A stretch of DNA of 38,118 nucleotides, taken from NCBI GenBank assembly GCA_903915155.1, contig CAIWRU010000089.1:1-38118 (forward strand), written 5' to 3'. The stretch comes from an uncultured Mucilaginibacter sp. Its GTDB lineage: Bacteria > Bacteroidota > Bacteroidia > Sphingobacteriales > Sphingobacteriaceae. Position 1 is the stretch's first letter, and the number at the start of each line of letters is the position of its first letter. The notes under the pieces are model-generated. The model worked only from the letters and a program-made list of their open reading frames with translations, was not told the DNA's origin and made no database searches. The translations under genes and the position numbers were made by a program. Shown here one piece after another: positions 1 to 6,859 of this stretch.

Positions 1-439
1 CATCATCATATTTTTCGGTTTTTAAATATGACGACCATTTAATTTTACTCCAAAAGCATCCAGCAGAAAAGCCACTTCTGCTAACAAAATTAACTTCGGT
101 ATAATTTGTAACAGTTGTTGGAAATATTTTAGCAGATATAATTTTTATTGATTTTATTAGCCCATCCAACTCATCGGCATCGATAACTCCGATTTTATCT
201 CCTTTTTCAAATCTCACAGCTGATGCTTTTTTGCCGGTAATTAAATCGGTAAATATTGCAACTTGAATTAAGGTTGAATTTATTCTTCCTATATCAATAA
301 ACTCCTTTTGGATTAATGTCCCTGATGTTTCAGAAAACTTTTCAGCGTTGCTTTTTTGTGTTTCAATTTTAGCAGATGTTTGACCTTTTGCATAAATGAA
401 AGCAAAAGGAATAATTAAAATAAATAATAGTTTTTTCAT
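1..439 (-). CDS. Unknown secreted protein, 3' end outside the window
   Basis: An open frame reads leftward from an ATG at 437-439 through the window edge without a stop, giving 146 visible residues. It begins with MKKLLFILIIPFAFIYAKGQ, a positively charged start, a hydrophobic stretch and a small-residue cleavage region, so I infer a Sec signal peptide and export. The rest is mixed alpha/beta with no motif I recognise; it contains a repeated theme of short hydrophobic strands separated by Lys/Asp turns. It is divergent from the XRE regulator at 521, with 81 bp between the two start codons, so the two may share regulation. I do not recognise the family and cannot say whether it belongs to the mobile element or to the host chromosome. 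Confidence 0.7.
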   Translation of the reverse strand, partial: MKKLLFILIIPFAFIYAKGQTSAKIETQKSNAEKFSETSGTLIQKEFIDIGRINSTLIQVAIFTDLITGKKASAVRFEKGDKIGVIDADELDGLIKSIKIISAKIFPTTVTNYTEVNFVSRSGFSAGCFWSKIKWSSYLKTEKYDD

Positions 440-470
440 TTTTTTATGATTTGGATTAATAATAAGCAAT

Positions 471-486
471 AGGTCTTTTGTGACCT
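471..486. promoter_or_regulatory. Candidate operator, inverted repeat AGGTC-N6-GACCT
   Basis: Perfect 5-bp inverted repeat with 6-bp spacer in the divergent intergenic region between the secreted protein (start 439) and the XRE regulator (start 521). Small XRE repressors commonly autoregulate from such sites. The assignment to this regulator is inference from position only. Confidence 0.35.
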
Positions 487-520
487 AATTTATTTTAAGT
501 TATTAAGTCAGTTTCGTAGC

Positions 521-751
521 GTGGATCAAAAGCGTTATGATACTTTTCTTAAATGTGTAGGAACGAATATACGCCGTATCCGCAATGAGAAAGGTTTAAC
601 TATGGAAGCCCTTGCTCACGAAACGGAGATCGAATATAGACAAATTGGCCGTATTGAAAGAGGGGAAATAAATACTACAATAATTTCTTTGGTTAGGATT
701 GCAGAAGTTTTGAAAGTTGATATAAGTGAGTTTTTTAATTCTATTACCTAA
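521..751 (+). CDS. Small XRE-family HTH transcriptional regulator
   Basis: A 76-residue protein that is almost entirely one helix-turn-helix domain of the XRE (Cro/CI, HTH_3) type. Residues about 12-72 show the pattern IRRIRNEKGLTMEALAHE followed by a recognition-helix region with RQIGRIERGE and the usual LVRIAEVLKVDISEFF end. The start used is GTG at 521; no in-frame ATG precedes it before the frame becomes implausible. It probably represses its own promoter and perhaps the divergent gene; an AGGTC/GACCT inverted repeat lies 35 bp upstream. Such short XRE proteins are common as control genes in Bacteroidota mobile elements, which fits the mobilization genes that follow. The target is unknown. 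Confidence 0.85.
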   Translation: MDQKRYDTFLKCVGTNIRRIRNEKGLTMEALAHETEIEYRQIGRIERGEINTTIISLVRIAEVLKVDISEFFNSIT

Positions 752-873
752 AACAAGTTCTCCTAAAATGTATTTAATAGATTGAGTAAGCTAAGGGTAA
801 CATAATTAGTTATTTATTCCTTTCAAAAGATAGCTTGATTCTATTTATATGCCGGGTTAACGCAAATTGATTT

Positions 874-1887
874 ATGGTTAGCCTCAATACCTCACTGAAA
901 CCTATGCAGCACTTTAAAGAATTTCTAACCCGCATTCAAACATTTACCCTGCAATTAACCAATCAGAAAGTATCTGTTAAAGCGGCTTCAAATGAAATGC
1001 GGGAAATGTCAGTCTATGACATCACCCGCGAAACACAATACTATGATTCATTTTCTTATAAAAGCGAACTACGGGTATTAAAAGACATGGCGTTTATTGA
1101 TGTATTGGCTTTGGATAAGGAGCGTATTGGTTTGCAGTTGGTAGAATTAAACAAGGTAAAAAATCGCTTTAAGGAATTATGGCATAATTATCACCAGCAT
1201 TACCATGATTATCACCAGGACTATAAATCATCTTATCCCTTTACAATACGGCTGGATACATTATTTATCGTTCATAATTTGCAAGGTGATAGTGCAGATG
1301 TTTTTGTAAGCGCACAGTTTGTAGAAGATCTTGCGGATTCTATTAAGCTCCGGGAATTGTTTTTAAAAGAATTAATACAGGATATCGGGGCAACATTAAA
1401 GAAAACAGAACCGGTAACTAATGAAATAAGTAGCCAACCGGAAGATACACAGCTTTCACTACAAGAAACAATTAAGCCAATTGTTAGGTATCCTATCTTT
1501 ACAGATGGAACAACAGAGCAATTTTTTAACGTATTGAAACCTTATTTTGCGCAGGAAGATCATTCAAATTTATCCGACTTATTATTTAAAAATATTGAAC
1601 CGGATACCCCGCTGATATTCCGGGGTAACGGTAATCAGTTGGCAGATGCTTTCAAACAGCTATTCGATAACAATATAATTGTTGGTTGTTTGCAAACCGA
1701 TCTGGAAAAATGGATAGCCCCAAAGTTCTTGTATCTTTCAGGTCAGGGTCATCCACGCGAACTAACAGAGGACTATCTGAACAGTTTAATATCAACTAAG
1801 ACCAGGCCCTGCAAATCACCCATATTAAAAATTGAACAAAAAGAAGCGCATTTTTTAATCCTGCCAGTTCCCCGTAACAAAAAATAA
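874..1887 (+). CDS. Hypothetical protein of mobile-element type
   Basis: A 337-residue cytoplasmic protein with no signal peptide or membrane segment. The start at 874 is followed by MVSLNTSLKPMQHF, and an internal ATG at codon 11 is an alternative. Residues about 30-190 are mainly alpha-helical and charged; a His/Tyr-rich patch (HNYHQHYHDYHQDY, residues about 109-122) stands out and could bind metal, but nothing else supports this. The C-terminal third (about 210-335) contains a compact block with the elements GNGNQLADAFKQLFDNN and LEKWIAPKFL, which recalls hypothetical proteins next to tetracycline-element regulators of the RteC kind; I do not see enough to call it RteC. Its position between an XRE regulator and an excisionase-like protein suggests a role in control of the element. 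Confidence 0.6.
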   Translation: MVSLNTSLKPMQHFKEFLTRIQTFTLQLTNQKVSVKAASNEMREMSVYDITRETQYYDSFSYKSELRVLKDMAFIDVLALDKERIGLQLVELNKVKNRFKELWHNYHQHYHDYHQDYKSSYPFTIRLDTLFIVHNLQGDSADVFVSAQFVEDLADSIKLRELFLKELIQDIGATLKKTEPVTNEISSQPEDTQLSLQETIKPIVRYPIFTDGTTEQFFNVLKPYFAQEDHSNLSDLLFKNIEPDTPLIFRGNGNQLADAFKQLFDNNIIVGCLQTDLEKWIAPKFLYLSGQGHPRELTEDYLNSLISTKTRPCKSPILKIEQKEAHFLILPVPRNKK

Positions 1888-1898
1888 CAAAAAAATGG

Positions 1899-1929
1899 GT
1901 AGGTAACAGTGGGGTTACTGTTTACCTAC
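1899..1929. other. Hairpin between the hypothetical gene and the HTH gene
   Basis: GTAGGTAACAG (1899-1909) and CTGTTTACCTAC (1918-1929) can pair with a single bulged base and an 8-nt loop. A second, competing pairing exists inside it (GTAAC with GTTAC). No T-run follows, so a simple intrinsic terminator is not supported. It could be an operator, or an attenuator between the upstream gene and the HTH gene at 1985. Confidence 0.5.
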
Positions 1930-1984
1930 TTGTAACCGCACAAAGCAAGCCCTTACCATTGCAGCATAAAACAAAATATGCGTT

Positions 1985-2326
1985 ATGGAAATACTAACAT
2001 TTGACAAATTACCGGAAGCAATAAGTAAGCTTCTTGAAAAAGTGAACCACATTGAAGCCCTGCTTGCCGGGCAGAAACAGCAACAACCAGGGCAAGACGA
2101 CCTGTTTACCATTACACAAGCCGCCAAATTTTTAAATCTTGCAGTACCTACTTTATACAGTAAGGTAAGCCGAAAAGAAATCCCCGTTAATAAGCAAGGG
2201 AAGCGGCTGTATTTCTACAAATCAGAATTGGAAGAATGGATTAAACGGGGCCGCAAACATACGTTTAGCGAACTGCGTGAAAATATCCAATTACCCCGCA
2301 AGAACTTTTCTTTACGGCGCAAATAA
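1985..2326 (+). CDS. Excisionase-family helix-turn-helix DNA-binding protein
   Basis: A 113-residue protein. An N-terminal amphipathic helix (residues about 8-30, with the heptad-like FDKLPEAISKLLEKVNHIEALL) is followed by a MerR/excisionase-type winged HTH (HTH_17, about 38-88): LFTITQAAKFLNLAVPTLYSKV then KQGKRLYFYKSELEEWIKRG. This is the standard form of Xis-like or regulatory proteins in Bacteroidota integrative elements, where they help excision or activate mobilization genes. It starts at an ATG 97 bp after the previous gene, and the candidate oriT lies directly downstream, so it might bind there. Whether it is an excision factor or a transcription factor cannot be told from sequence. 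Confidence 0.82.
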   Translation: MEILTFDKLPEAISKLLEKVNHIEALLAGQKQQQPGQDDLFTITQAAKFLNLAVPTLYSKVSRKEIPVNKQGKRLYFYKSELEEWIKRGRKHTFSELRENIQLPRKNFSLRRK

Positions 2327-2381
2327 ATCACAAGTTTTTATTTTTTGACAGTAAAGCCAGGATATACAGATGTGTGGTTTA

Positions 2382-2534
2382 GCGGCATTGCCGCCATTAA
2401 AATTCCCGCTTGCGGGGAGCCATCCAATCTATCCGATAACAAAGAGCAAGTTTGTGTTTTTGTTGCCACAAAAACATCCCGGATGCCTACGGCACCGGGC
2501 AAACTTGCCTTTTGCGCCCGTTGGTTGCAAAAGG
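2382..2534. other. Candidate oriT: chain of five hairpins upstream of mobC
   Basis: The 240-bp gap between the HTH gene and mobC holds a dense run of perfect or near-perfect hairpins. They are GCGGC/GCCGC (2382-2394), CCCGC/GCGGG with a TT loop (2405-2416), then a packed three-way junction at 2446-2508, then CCTTTTGC/GCAAAAGG (2508-2515 and 2527-2534). The junction has outer stem GCAAGTTTG/CAAACTTGC, an inner hairpin TGTTTTTGT-TGCC-ACAAAAACA, and a second inner hairpin CCCGGATGCC-TAC-GGCACCGGG with one bulged A. The position immediately upstream of mobC and a relaxase is where origins of transfer of Bacteroidota mobilizable elements usually lie. The nick site cannot be read off. Short open frames crossing this stretch look non-coding. 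Confidence 0.55.
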
Positions 2535-2566
2535 AATAAAGCGCAGAAAAATCAAGGAGTTAACCG

Positions 2567-2971
2567 ATGGAAACAACAGTAAAGACGACTAATAAACAGC
2601 AGGTAACCCAACCAAAAAACAAGGGAGGTGCGCCGAAAAAAAGGGTTAAACGGGAGCTGATTATCCGTATTAGGATGACAGCGACCGAGCGCTTTTATAT
2701 AAGCAGTAAAGCGAAAGATGCCCGGATGCCTCTAAGTAGTTGGATAAGGACATCCGCTAAAAGCGCAAAAGTCATACCCCGGTTAACCGCCGATGAGCGG
2801 CGTATCCTTTGGATGCTTGCAGAGCTTGCCAACAACCTTAACCAGTTGACTAAACTGGCACATCAGCTTGGGCTATTAAAGGTAGTCCGTCAATGCCAGG
2901 AAGTCTTGAAACAAATTGATAATACTTTAACACAGCTCAACAAAGATGATCGGGAAAGTGATAACGGGTAG
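2567..2971 (+). CDS. mobC: Plasmid mobilization relaxosome protein MobC
   Basis: A 134-residue basic protein of the MobC family. It would bind oriT with the relaxase and help to open the nick region. After a Lys-rich, Gly/Ala-poor leader (KNKGGAPKKRVKRE) comes a ribbon-helix-helix-like segment: ELIIRIRMTATERFYISSKAKDA then MPLSSWIRTSAKS. The second half is the helical MobC tail with LTADERRILWMLAELANNLNQLTKLAH, the most typical stretch of the family. Its 3' end overlaps the start of the relaxase gene by 26 bp, consistent with translational coupling. It lies directly downstream of the hairpin-rich candidate oriT. Confidence 0.9.
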   Translation: METTVKTTNKQQVTQPKNKGGAPKKRVKRELIIRIRMTATERFYISSKAKDARMPLSSWIRTSAKSAKVIPRLTADERRILWMLAELANNLNQLTKLAHQLGLLKVVRQCQEVLKQIDNTLTQLNKDDRESDNG

Positions 2972-3929
2972 AAGTTTCGGCGGTTGTATCCGCTATGTAA
3001 TACAAAAGCAAGATGCCTTAATACTGGAGGGAGCAGGTGTGCGAGTACAAGAAACCAACCAAACGATAAATGATTTTAACCTGCAAAGAAAGTACAATCC
3101 TAATTTAGGACAGGCAGTTGGACACATTGCTTTAAGCTGGAGTATTAACGACTTGTCAAAGCTTAATGATGAAGTAATGGTAAATATGGCTAAAGAGTAT
3201 TTGCAAAAAATGAAAATACAGGAAACGCAGTATTTAATAGTTAAACATCAGGACAGGGATCACCCGCATATACACATAGTTTACAACCGGGTTGATAATA
3301 ACGGTAAAACTATAGCTGATAATTTTCAAAAGCAACGGAATGTCAAAGTATGCAAGGATATGACTTTAAAGCATGGCCTTTACATGTCACCGGGAAAAGA
3401 ACAGGTAAACCGGAAGCAGCTTAAAGGCAAGGATAAAATAAAATATGAATTATTCGATGCCATTAAGTCCGCCAGCAAAAAAGTAAAAACCCTTAATGAA
3501 CTTAAACAAGTATTGGCAAAACAGGGAATTGGTATGCTTTACAAATACAAAAGCGGCACTAATGAGATACAGGGTATTAGTTTCAGCAAAGGGGAATATA
3601 AGTTTAAGGGGTCAGAGATTGACCGTAGTTTAAGTTATGCAAAACTTAGCCACGCAATAGCACAGCAGGCCAAGCCGGAAAAGAATTTAGCAGATCAGTT
3701 AAGGGAAGCTATGAAAAATCCTGAACAGGAAAAAAGCAATCTGCAAAGGCCGGAGCAAACTACTTACCTGAAGCCGGCACCGGAAACACATTACCTAAAG
3801 CAAGTGCTATCAACAGGAACTCAATTGTTAGGCGGCCTGCTTGAAAGTATGCCGGAAGATGATAGTACGCCGGAAATAAAAAGGAAAAAGAAACAGGAAC
3901 ATGAACAAAGCATGGGAATATCAAGATGA
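2946..3929 (+). CDS. mobA: Relaxase/mobilization nuclease (MobA/VirD2 family)
   Basis: A 327-residue relaxase that would nick one strand at oriT and stay covalently attached to the 5' end during transfer. Residues 1-110 hold the family motifs: a likely catalytic Tyr17 in GGCIRYVIQK, GHIALSW near residue 59, and the metal-binding histidine motif KHQDRDHPHIHIVYNRV with His101, His106, His108 and His110. This matches Bacteroidota mobilization proteins of the MOBP/BmgA kind. The tail after about residue 160 is Lys/Gln-rich and helical, without the helicase or primase domains of large relaxases. It therefore depends on a helper conjugation apparatus, since none is encoded here. It overlaps mobC at its start and the next gene by ATGA at its end. 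Confidence 0.92.
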   Translation: MIGKVITGRSFGGCIRYVIQKQDALILEGAGVRVQETNQTINDFNLQRKYNPNLGQAVGHIALSWSINDLSKLNDEVMVNMAKEYLQKMKIQETQYLIVKHQDRDHPHIHIVYNRVDNNGKTIADNFQKQRNVKVCKDMTLKHGLYMSPGKEQVNRKQLKGKDKIKYELFDAIKSASKKVKTLNELKQVLAKQGIGMLYKYKSGTNEIQGISFSKGEYKFKGSEIDRSLSYAKLSHAIAQQAKPEKNLADQLREAMKNPEQEKSNLQRPEQTTYLKPAPETHYLKQVLSTGTQLLGGLLESMPEDDSTPEIKRKKKQEHEQSMGISR

Positions 3930-4546
3930 AAGAATTAAATGAACTTACCGAAAGGATGGACGGGGTAGATGAATTAATGGATAGCATTGTTAAAAAAGTG
4001 ACCGAAATTGATAAACGAGAAATAAAAATTACCGATTATACACCTCAATTTGAAGCATTAAAACAGATTTTTGAAACCTTTTTACTTAAATACAATAAGG
4101 AGAGTGAAGCATTAAAGACGGTCGTTGGGCAGCTAAATATCAGCTACCCGGCAGGGCAAGTCCAAAATACATTAGCTGAATCAAAGGGTATATTGGAGGC
4201 CATACGAAAAGCGTTACCCTTAAAAGTTAAACACCAGTTTGATTTTAAAACTAAGGGCTGGATTATTGCCGGGATGATATTGTTAATTGTAACGGCTATC
4301 AGTACAGGGTTATTCGGTCATTTATGGGCAGAGAGCAACCGTTTACAAGCAGTTGATATAAAGTACCGTTTGCTGCGGCAAGTTGATACAAGTTCTACAA
4401 AATGGGCTGATAGCATTTATACAAACAATCCTGATGAAGCGGAGAAAATAGTTATTAGGATGGAAAACGGGAAGATTACGAAAGATAAAGACAACGATAT
4501 ACAAAATGTCAAGCGGGGGAAAAAATCAAGAAAGCGACCCAAATAG
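3926..4546 (+). CDS. Mobilization-associated membrane protein with coiled coil
   Basis: A 206-residue protein whose ATG overlaps the relaxase stop codon (ATGA), so translation is very probably coupled. Residues 1-80 are charged and helical with coiled-coil character (KELNELTERMDGVDELMDSI). One transmembrane helix is clear at about 111-133 (GWIIAGMILLIVTAISTGLFG). A hydrophilic C-terminal part ends in a strongly basic tail (KRGKKSRKRPK). MobB-like proteins of small mobilizable plasmids and elements have this design and are thought to anchor the relaxosome to the membrane or coupling protein. I assign it by position and architecture, not by a recognised motif. Confidence 0.7.
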   Translation: MKELNELTERMDGVDELMDSIVKKVTEIDKREIKITDYTPQFEALKQIFETFLLKYNKESEALKTVVGQLNISYPAGQVQNTLAESKGILEAIRKALPLKVKHQFDFKTKGWIIAGMILLIVTAISTGLFGHLWAESNRLQAVDIKYRLLRQVDTSSTKWADSIYTNNPDEAEKIVIRMENGKITKDKDNDIQNVKRGKKSRKRPK

Positions 4547-4765
4547 AAAACCCCTACGTGGTGGTGCAGCCCCCTTGCAGAAAGGCAAACTGTTTCATTG
4601 CACCACACGCTAACGCTCCGGGTTTCATTACACAGTCAGCCTTTCTGCCCCGCTGGCAGGAATGAAATTCGTGCCTCATAACATACCGTGCCATTTCCAA
4701 CCACTTAGGGCTATATTATAAGTTGGAGTAATAATTTATTCAGCATGGTTATAGGACATTAGTTT

Positions 4766-4915
4766 ACTCATTTCACCACAAACGGCAAAATTACCGCCGC
4801 CCGTTAAAATGTCAAGCCTATATAAACGGCCCAGTTTTGTTTGTTTTCATCGGCTTGCACCGGGCTTGACACTTTAACTGGCTTGCGCTTTTGGTGCCTA
4901 AGCGGTAAAATGAGT
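4766..4915. repeat. Nested long inverted repeat
   Basis: Outer arms ACTCATTTCACC (4766-4777) and GGTAAAATGAGT (4904-4915) pair with one mismatch. Inner arms GTTAAAATGTCAAGCC (4803-4818) and GGCTTGACACTTTAAC (4863-4878) also pair with one mismatch in 16, around a 44-bp loop. A third short pair (TTACCGC at 4791, GCGGTAA at 4902) competes with the outer arms. No transposase is associated. Confidence 0.6.
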
Positions 4916-5014
4916 TGGTTTGTTCAATAGTTGGCATACAATACCCAACCTGGCATTTTAGCCAACAACCATAAACTTTTCTATTTTTACATTATATTTA
5001 ATTACAATTATCCG

Positions 5015-5036
5015 TTTTATGTGACTCAAATCCGGA
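5015..5036 (+). repeat. Left copy of an imperfect 22-bp direct repeat flanking the AlbA gene
   Basis: The segment TTTTATGTGACT and the ten bases after it match 6609-6630 (TTTTACGTGACT and following) at 18 of 22 positions. The two copies flank the 493-residue AlbA-type gene, 34 bp before its start and 57 bp after its stop. They may be recombination scars, binding sites, or chance. Confidence 0.4.
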
Positions 5037-5070
5037 ATTTTATTGTAATGTGCTAATAATCAATTGTTTT

Positions 5071-6552
5071 ATGAATGATTTAAACCCGACAAGAAAGAAC
5101 TGGATAAATAAAGCTTTGGCAATGCTCGATAATAGCCTTTTCCCAATACCTCAAGAACTAAATGAGATTGACTGGAAGCTTGAACTTACCACAAAGCCGG
5201 AAAAACTGTCAAAGCATCTTTCAGCAATGGCCAACCTGCCGGGAGGTGGTTATTTAGTTTTTGGAATTGAAGATAAAACAGGTCAGGTAGTTGGTATATC
5301 AAAGCTAAATATTGATTCTATTGTTGAGCGAATTTCAAATATATCAAGGGATTCTTTAAACCCGGTTGTAAAAATTGATCATTCTATTGAACTGTATCAA
5401 AGTAAGCCTTTGTTGTTTATTCACATACATGAAAGTTCGGTAAAGCCTGTTCATATAGCAAATGGCACCTTAGAGGATACTTTTATCAGAACCGGGGGAA
5501 GTACCCGTAAAGCTTCCAGGCAAGAGGTTGGCGCATTAATGCTCAACTCAAAAAACCCACAATTCGAGGAACTTCATTCCTCTAAGATAAAGTCAGAAAC
5601 AGAAGTGCTGGCTTTATTAGACTATGCCGCAATTTATAAATTATTAAAAACTCCTATCCCTCAATCCACAGATGAAATAATGCGGTTTTTGGAAAGTGAA
5701 CGAATGATTGAAAATTTTGATGGTGCAGGTTACTACATTACAAATTTAGGGGCATTATCTGCTGCACATAGTCTAAATGATTTTGATGGATTGACAAGAA
5801 AATCAATTAGAGTAATTAAGTATAAAGGGAAAAACAAACTTGTTACTGAAAAAGAATACCCCATAAGTAAAGGTTATGCTATCGCATTTGAGGAGTTAAT
5901 GGGATTGTTAGATGCCTTGCTTCCGGGTAGCGAAATAATTAAAAGGGCGCTTAGAGAGGAAACTACTATTTACCCTGAAATTGCCTTACGTGAATTAATA
6001 GCTAACGCTTTAATACATCAAGATTTTGCTGTTAAGGGAAGTGGGCCAATGATAGAAATTTTCCCTGATAGAGTTGAAATTTCTAACCCCGGTAAACTTT
6101 TACCTACTAAAAAAATAGATCGCCTTATTCGAACTACTCCAGAATCAAGAAATGAATTACTTGCGTCAGTGTTCAGAAGATTTAATATTTGTGAGGAGCG
6201 CGGGTCCGGTTTTGAAAAAGCAGTAGCCCATATTGAGTTATATGGCTTACCACCTCTTAAGTTTGAGGAATTGGAAAATTCCTTTCGGGTTACTATGTAT
6301 TCTCCTAAGACCTTTGCTGAAATGACCGTATCAGAGAGAATTGAAGCAAGCTATCAACATAGCATCATACAATATTACGCGAGGGGTGGTATGACAAATA
6401 CCAGTTTAAGAGAACGGTTTAAAATGCATGAGAAACAACGCTCACAAGTTTCAAGGGTTATTAAAGATTCTGTTGAGATGAACAGAATAAAACCTAAAGA
6501 TCCTAATAATCCTTCATCTAAATTTACTGAATATGTACCTTATTGGGTATAA
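5071..6552 (+). CDS. AlbA/Schlafen-type ATP-binding protein
   Basis: The frame is open from a GTG at 5050, but the ATG at 5071 (MNDLNPTRKNW) is the better start, giving 493 residues. Residues about 35-140 form an AlbA_2 (Schlafen AlbA_2) domain: KLSKHLSAMANLPGGGYLVFGI, then a strand-rich stretch ending in FIRTGGSTRKASRQE. Residues about 300-400 hold a GHKL-like ATPase piece (HATPase_c_4): PEIALRELIANALIHQDF, IEIFPDRVEISNPG and FNICEERGSGFEKA. The end is winged-helix-like. Proteins of this design are annotated as putative DNA-binding, ATP-binding regulators; some are thought to act in phage defence, though the biochemical role of most is unknown. It lies between a structured non-coding region and the tRNA end of the element, the usual place for cargo. 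Confidence 0.85.
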   Translation: MNDLNPTRKNWINKALAMLDNSLFPIPQELNEIDWKLELTTKPEKLSKHLSAMANLPGGGYLVFGIEDKTGQVVGISKLNIDSIVERISNISRDSLNPVVKIDHSIELYQSKPLLFIHIHESSVKPVHIANGTLEDTFIRTGGSTRKASRQEVGALMLNSKNPQFEELHSSKIKSETEVLALLDYAAIYKLLKTPIPQSTDEIMRFLESERMIENFDGAGYYITNLGALSAAHSLNDFDGLTRKSIRVIKYKGKNKLVTEKEYPISKGYAIAFEELMGLLDALLPGSEIIKRALREETTIYPEIALRELIANALIHQDFAVKGSGPMIEIFPDRVEISNPGKLLPTKKIDRLIRTTPESRNELLASVFRRFNICEERGSGFEKAVAHIELYGLPPLKFEELENSFRVTMYSPKTFAEMTVSERIEASYQHSIIQYYARGGMTNTSLRERFKMHEKQRSQVSRVIKDSVEMNRIKPKDPNNPSSKFTEYVPYWV

Positions 6553-6608
6553 AATCTTGTGTGCCTGAAAGAACACAAATTAGTATAATCTATTGATTAT
6601 CAATTTGT

Positions 6609-6630
6609 TTTTACGTGACTGGAATCGGGA
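6609..6630 (+). repeat. Right copy of the imperfect 22-bp direct repeat
   Basis: Partner of 5015-5036; 18 of 22 positions agree. The neighbourhood between the gene stop and the tRNA terminator also holds a small inverted repeat ATAATC/GATTAT (6585-6600). Confidence 0.4.
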
Positions 6631-6694
6631 AAATATAATTTTACAGTTTTGTTTATTTGATTTCAGCCCGGAACAAATATTTAAAGAGGTTTTT

Positions 6695-6716
6695 TGTATG
6701 CAAATTGTATGCAAAT
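6695..6716. repeat. Perfect tandem 11-bp direct repeat near the tRNA end
   Basis: TGTATGCAAAT occurs twice back to back (6695-6705 and 6706-6716), next to the tRNA-Val terminator hairpin. Tandem direct repeats close to a tRNA attachment site are typical of tyrosine-integrase arm-binding sites. No integrase is visible in the window, so the assignment is inference. Confidence 0.45.
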
Positions 6717-6750
6717 AAAAAAGCACTTATGGTTTTTATACCGTAAGTGC
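6717..6750 (-). terminator. Rho-independent terminator of the tRNA-Val transcript
   Basis: On the minus strand a hairpin GCACTTACGGT/ACCATAAGTGC (one G-T pair; plus-strand 6723-6750) is followed by six T residues (plus-strand 6717-6722). It lies 13 bp past the tRNA 3' end. Confidence 0.8.
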
Positions 6751-6762
6751 CTGATTAGTAAG

Positions 6763-6837
6763 TGGGAGTTACTGGGTTCGAACCAGTGACCCTCTGCTTG
6801 TAAGGCAGATGCTCTGAACCAGCTGAGCTAAACTCCC
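6763..6837 (-). tRNA. tRNA-Val (anticodon UAC)
   Basis: Minus strand. The acceptor stem GGGAGTT pairs with AACTCCC, the D-stem is GCTC/GAGC, the anticodon stem TCTGC/GCAGA encloses loop CTTACAA with anticodon TAC, and the T-arm ACTGG-TTCGAAC-CCAGT is intact. The discriminator base is A and CCA is not encoded, as usual in Bacteroidota. Its 3' end faces the mobile element to the left, so it is the probable integration target. It would be transcribed from the promoter at 6936-6966, through the degenerate tRNA copy. Confidence 0.97.
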
Positions 6838-6859
6838 TTTTATTTTTTTGTTTATCCCC

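Larger units (their letters stand above)
4547..5070. other. Gene-free 520-bp stretch rich in inverted repeats
   Basis: No credible coding frame lies here. At 4561-4648 two perfect inverted repeats are interleaved: GTGGTGCA (4561) with TGCACCAC (4599), and GCAGAAAGGC (4577) with GCCTTTCTGC (4639). That is a pseudoknot-like order. An adjoining hairpin is GGCAGGAAT/ATTCGTGCC (4655-4675, one mismatch). A further long nested inverted repeat lies at 4766-4915 and is listed separately. From about 4975 to 5060 the stretch is AT-rich and probably carries the promoter of the following gene, but I cannot place a convincing -33/-7 pair. Mobile elements often keep origins, attachment or regulatory RNAs in such places. 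Confidence 0.5.

Noticed and set aside
2345..2582. Two overlapping open frames (64 and 70 codons) in the hairpin region before mobC
   Set aside because: They run through the palindromes, have low-complexity translations and no recognisable domain; the DNA constraint is better explained by the hairpins.
6557..6578. Terminator after the AlbA-type gene (TTGTGT/ACACAA)
   Set aside because: Only a 6-bp stem with a 10-nt loop and no T-run; too weak to annotate.
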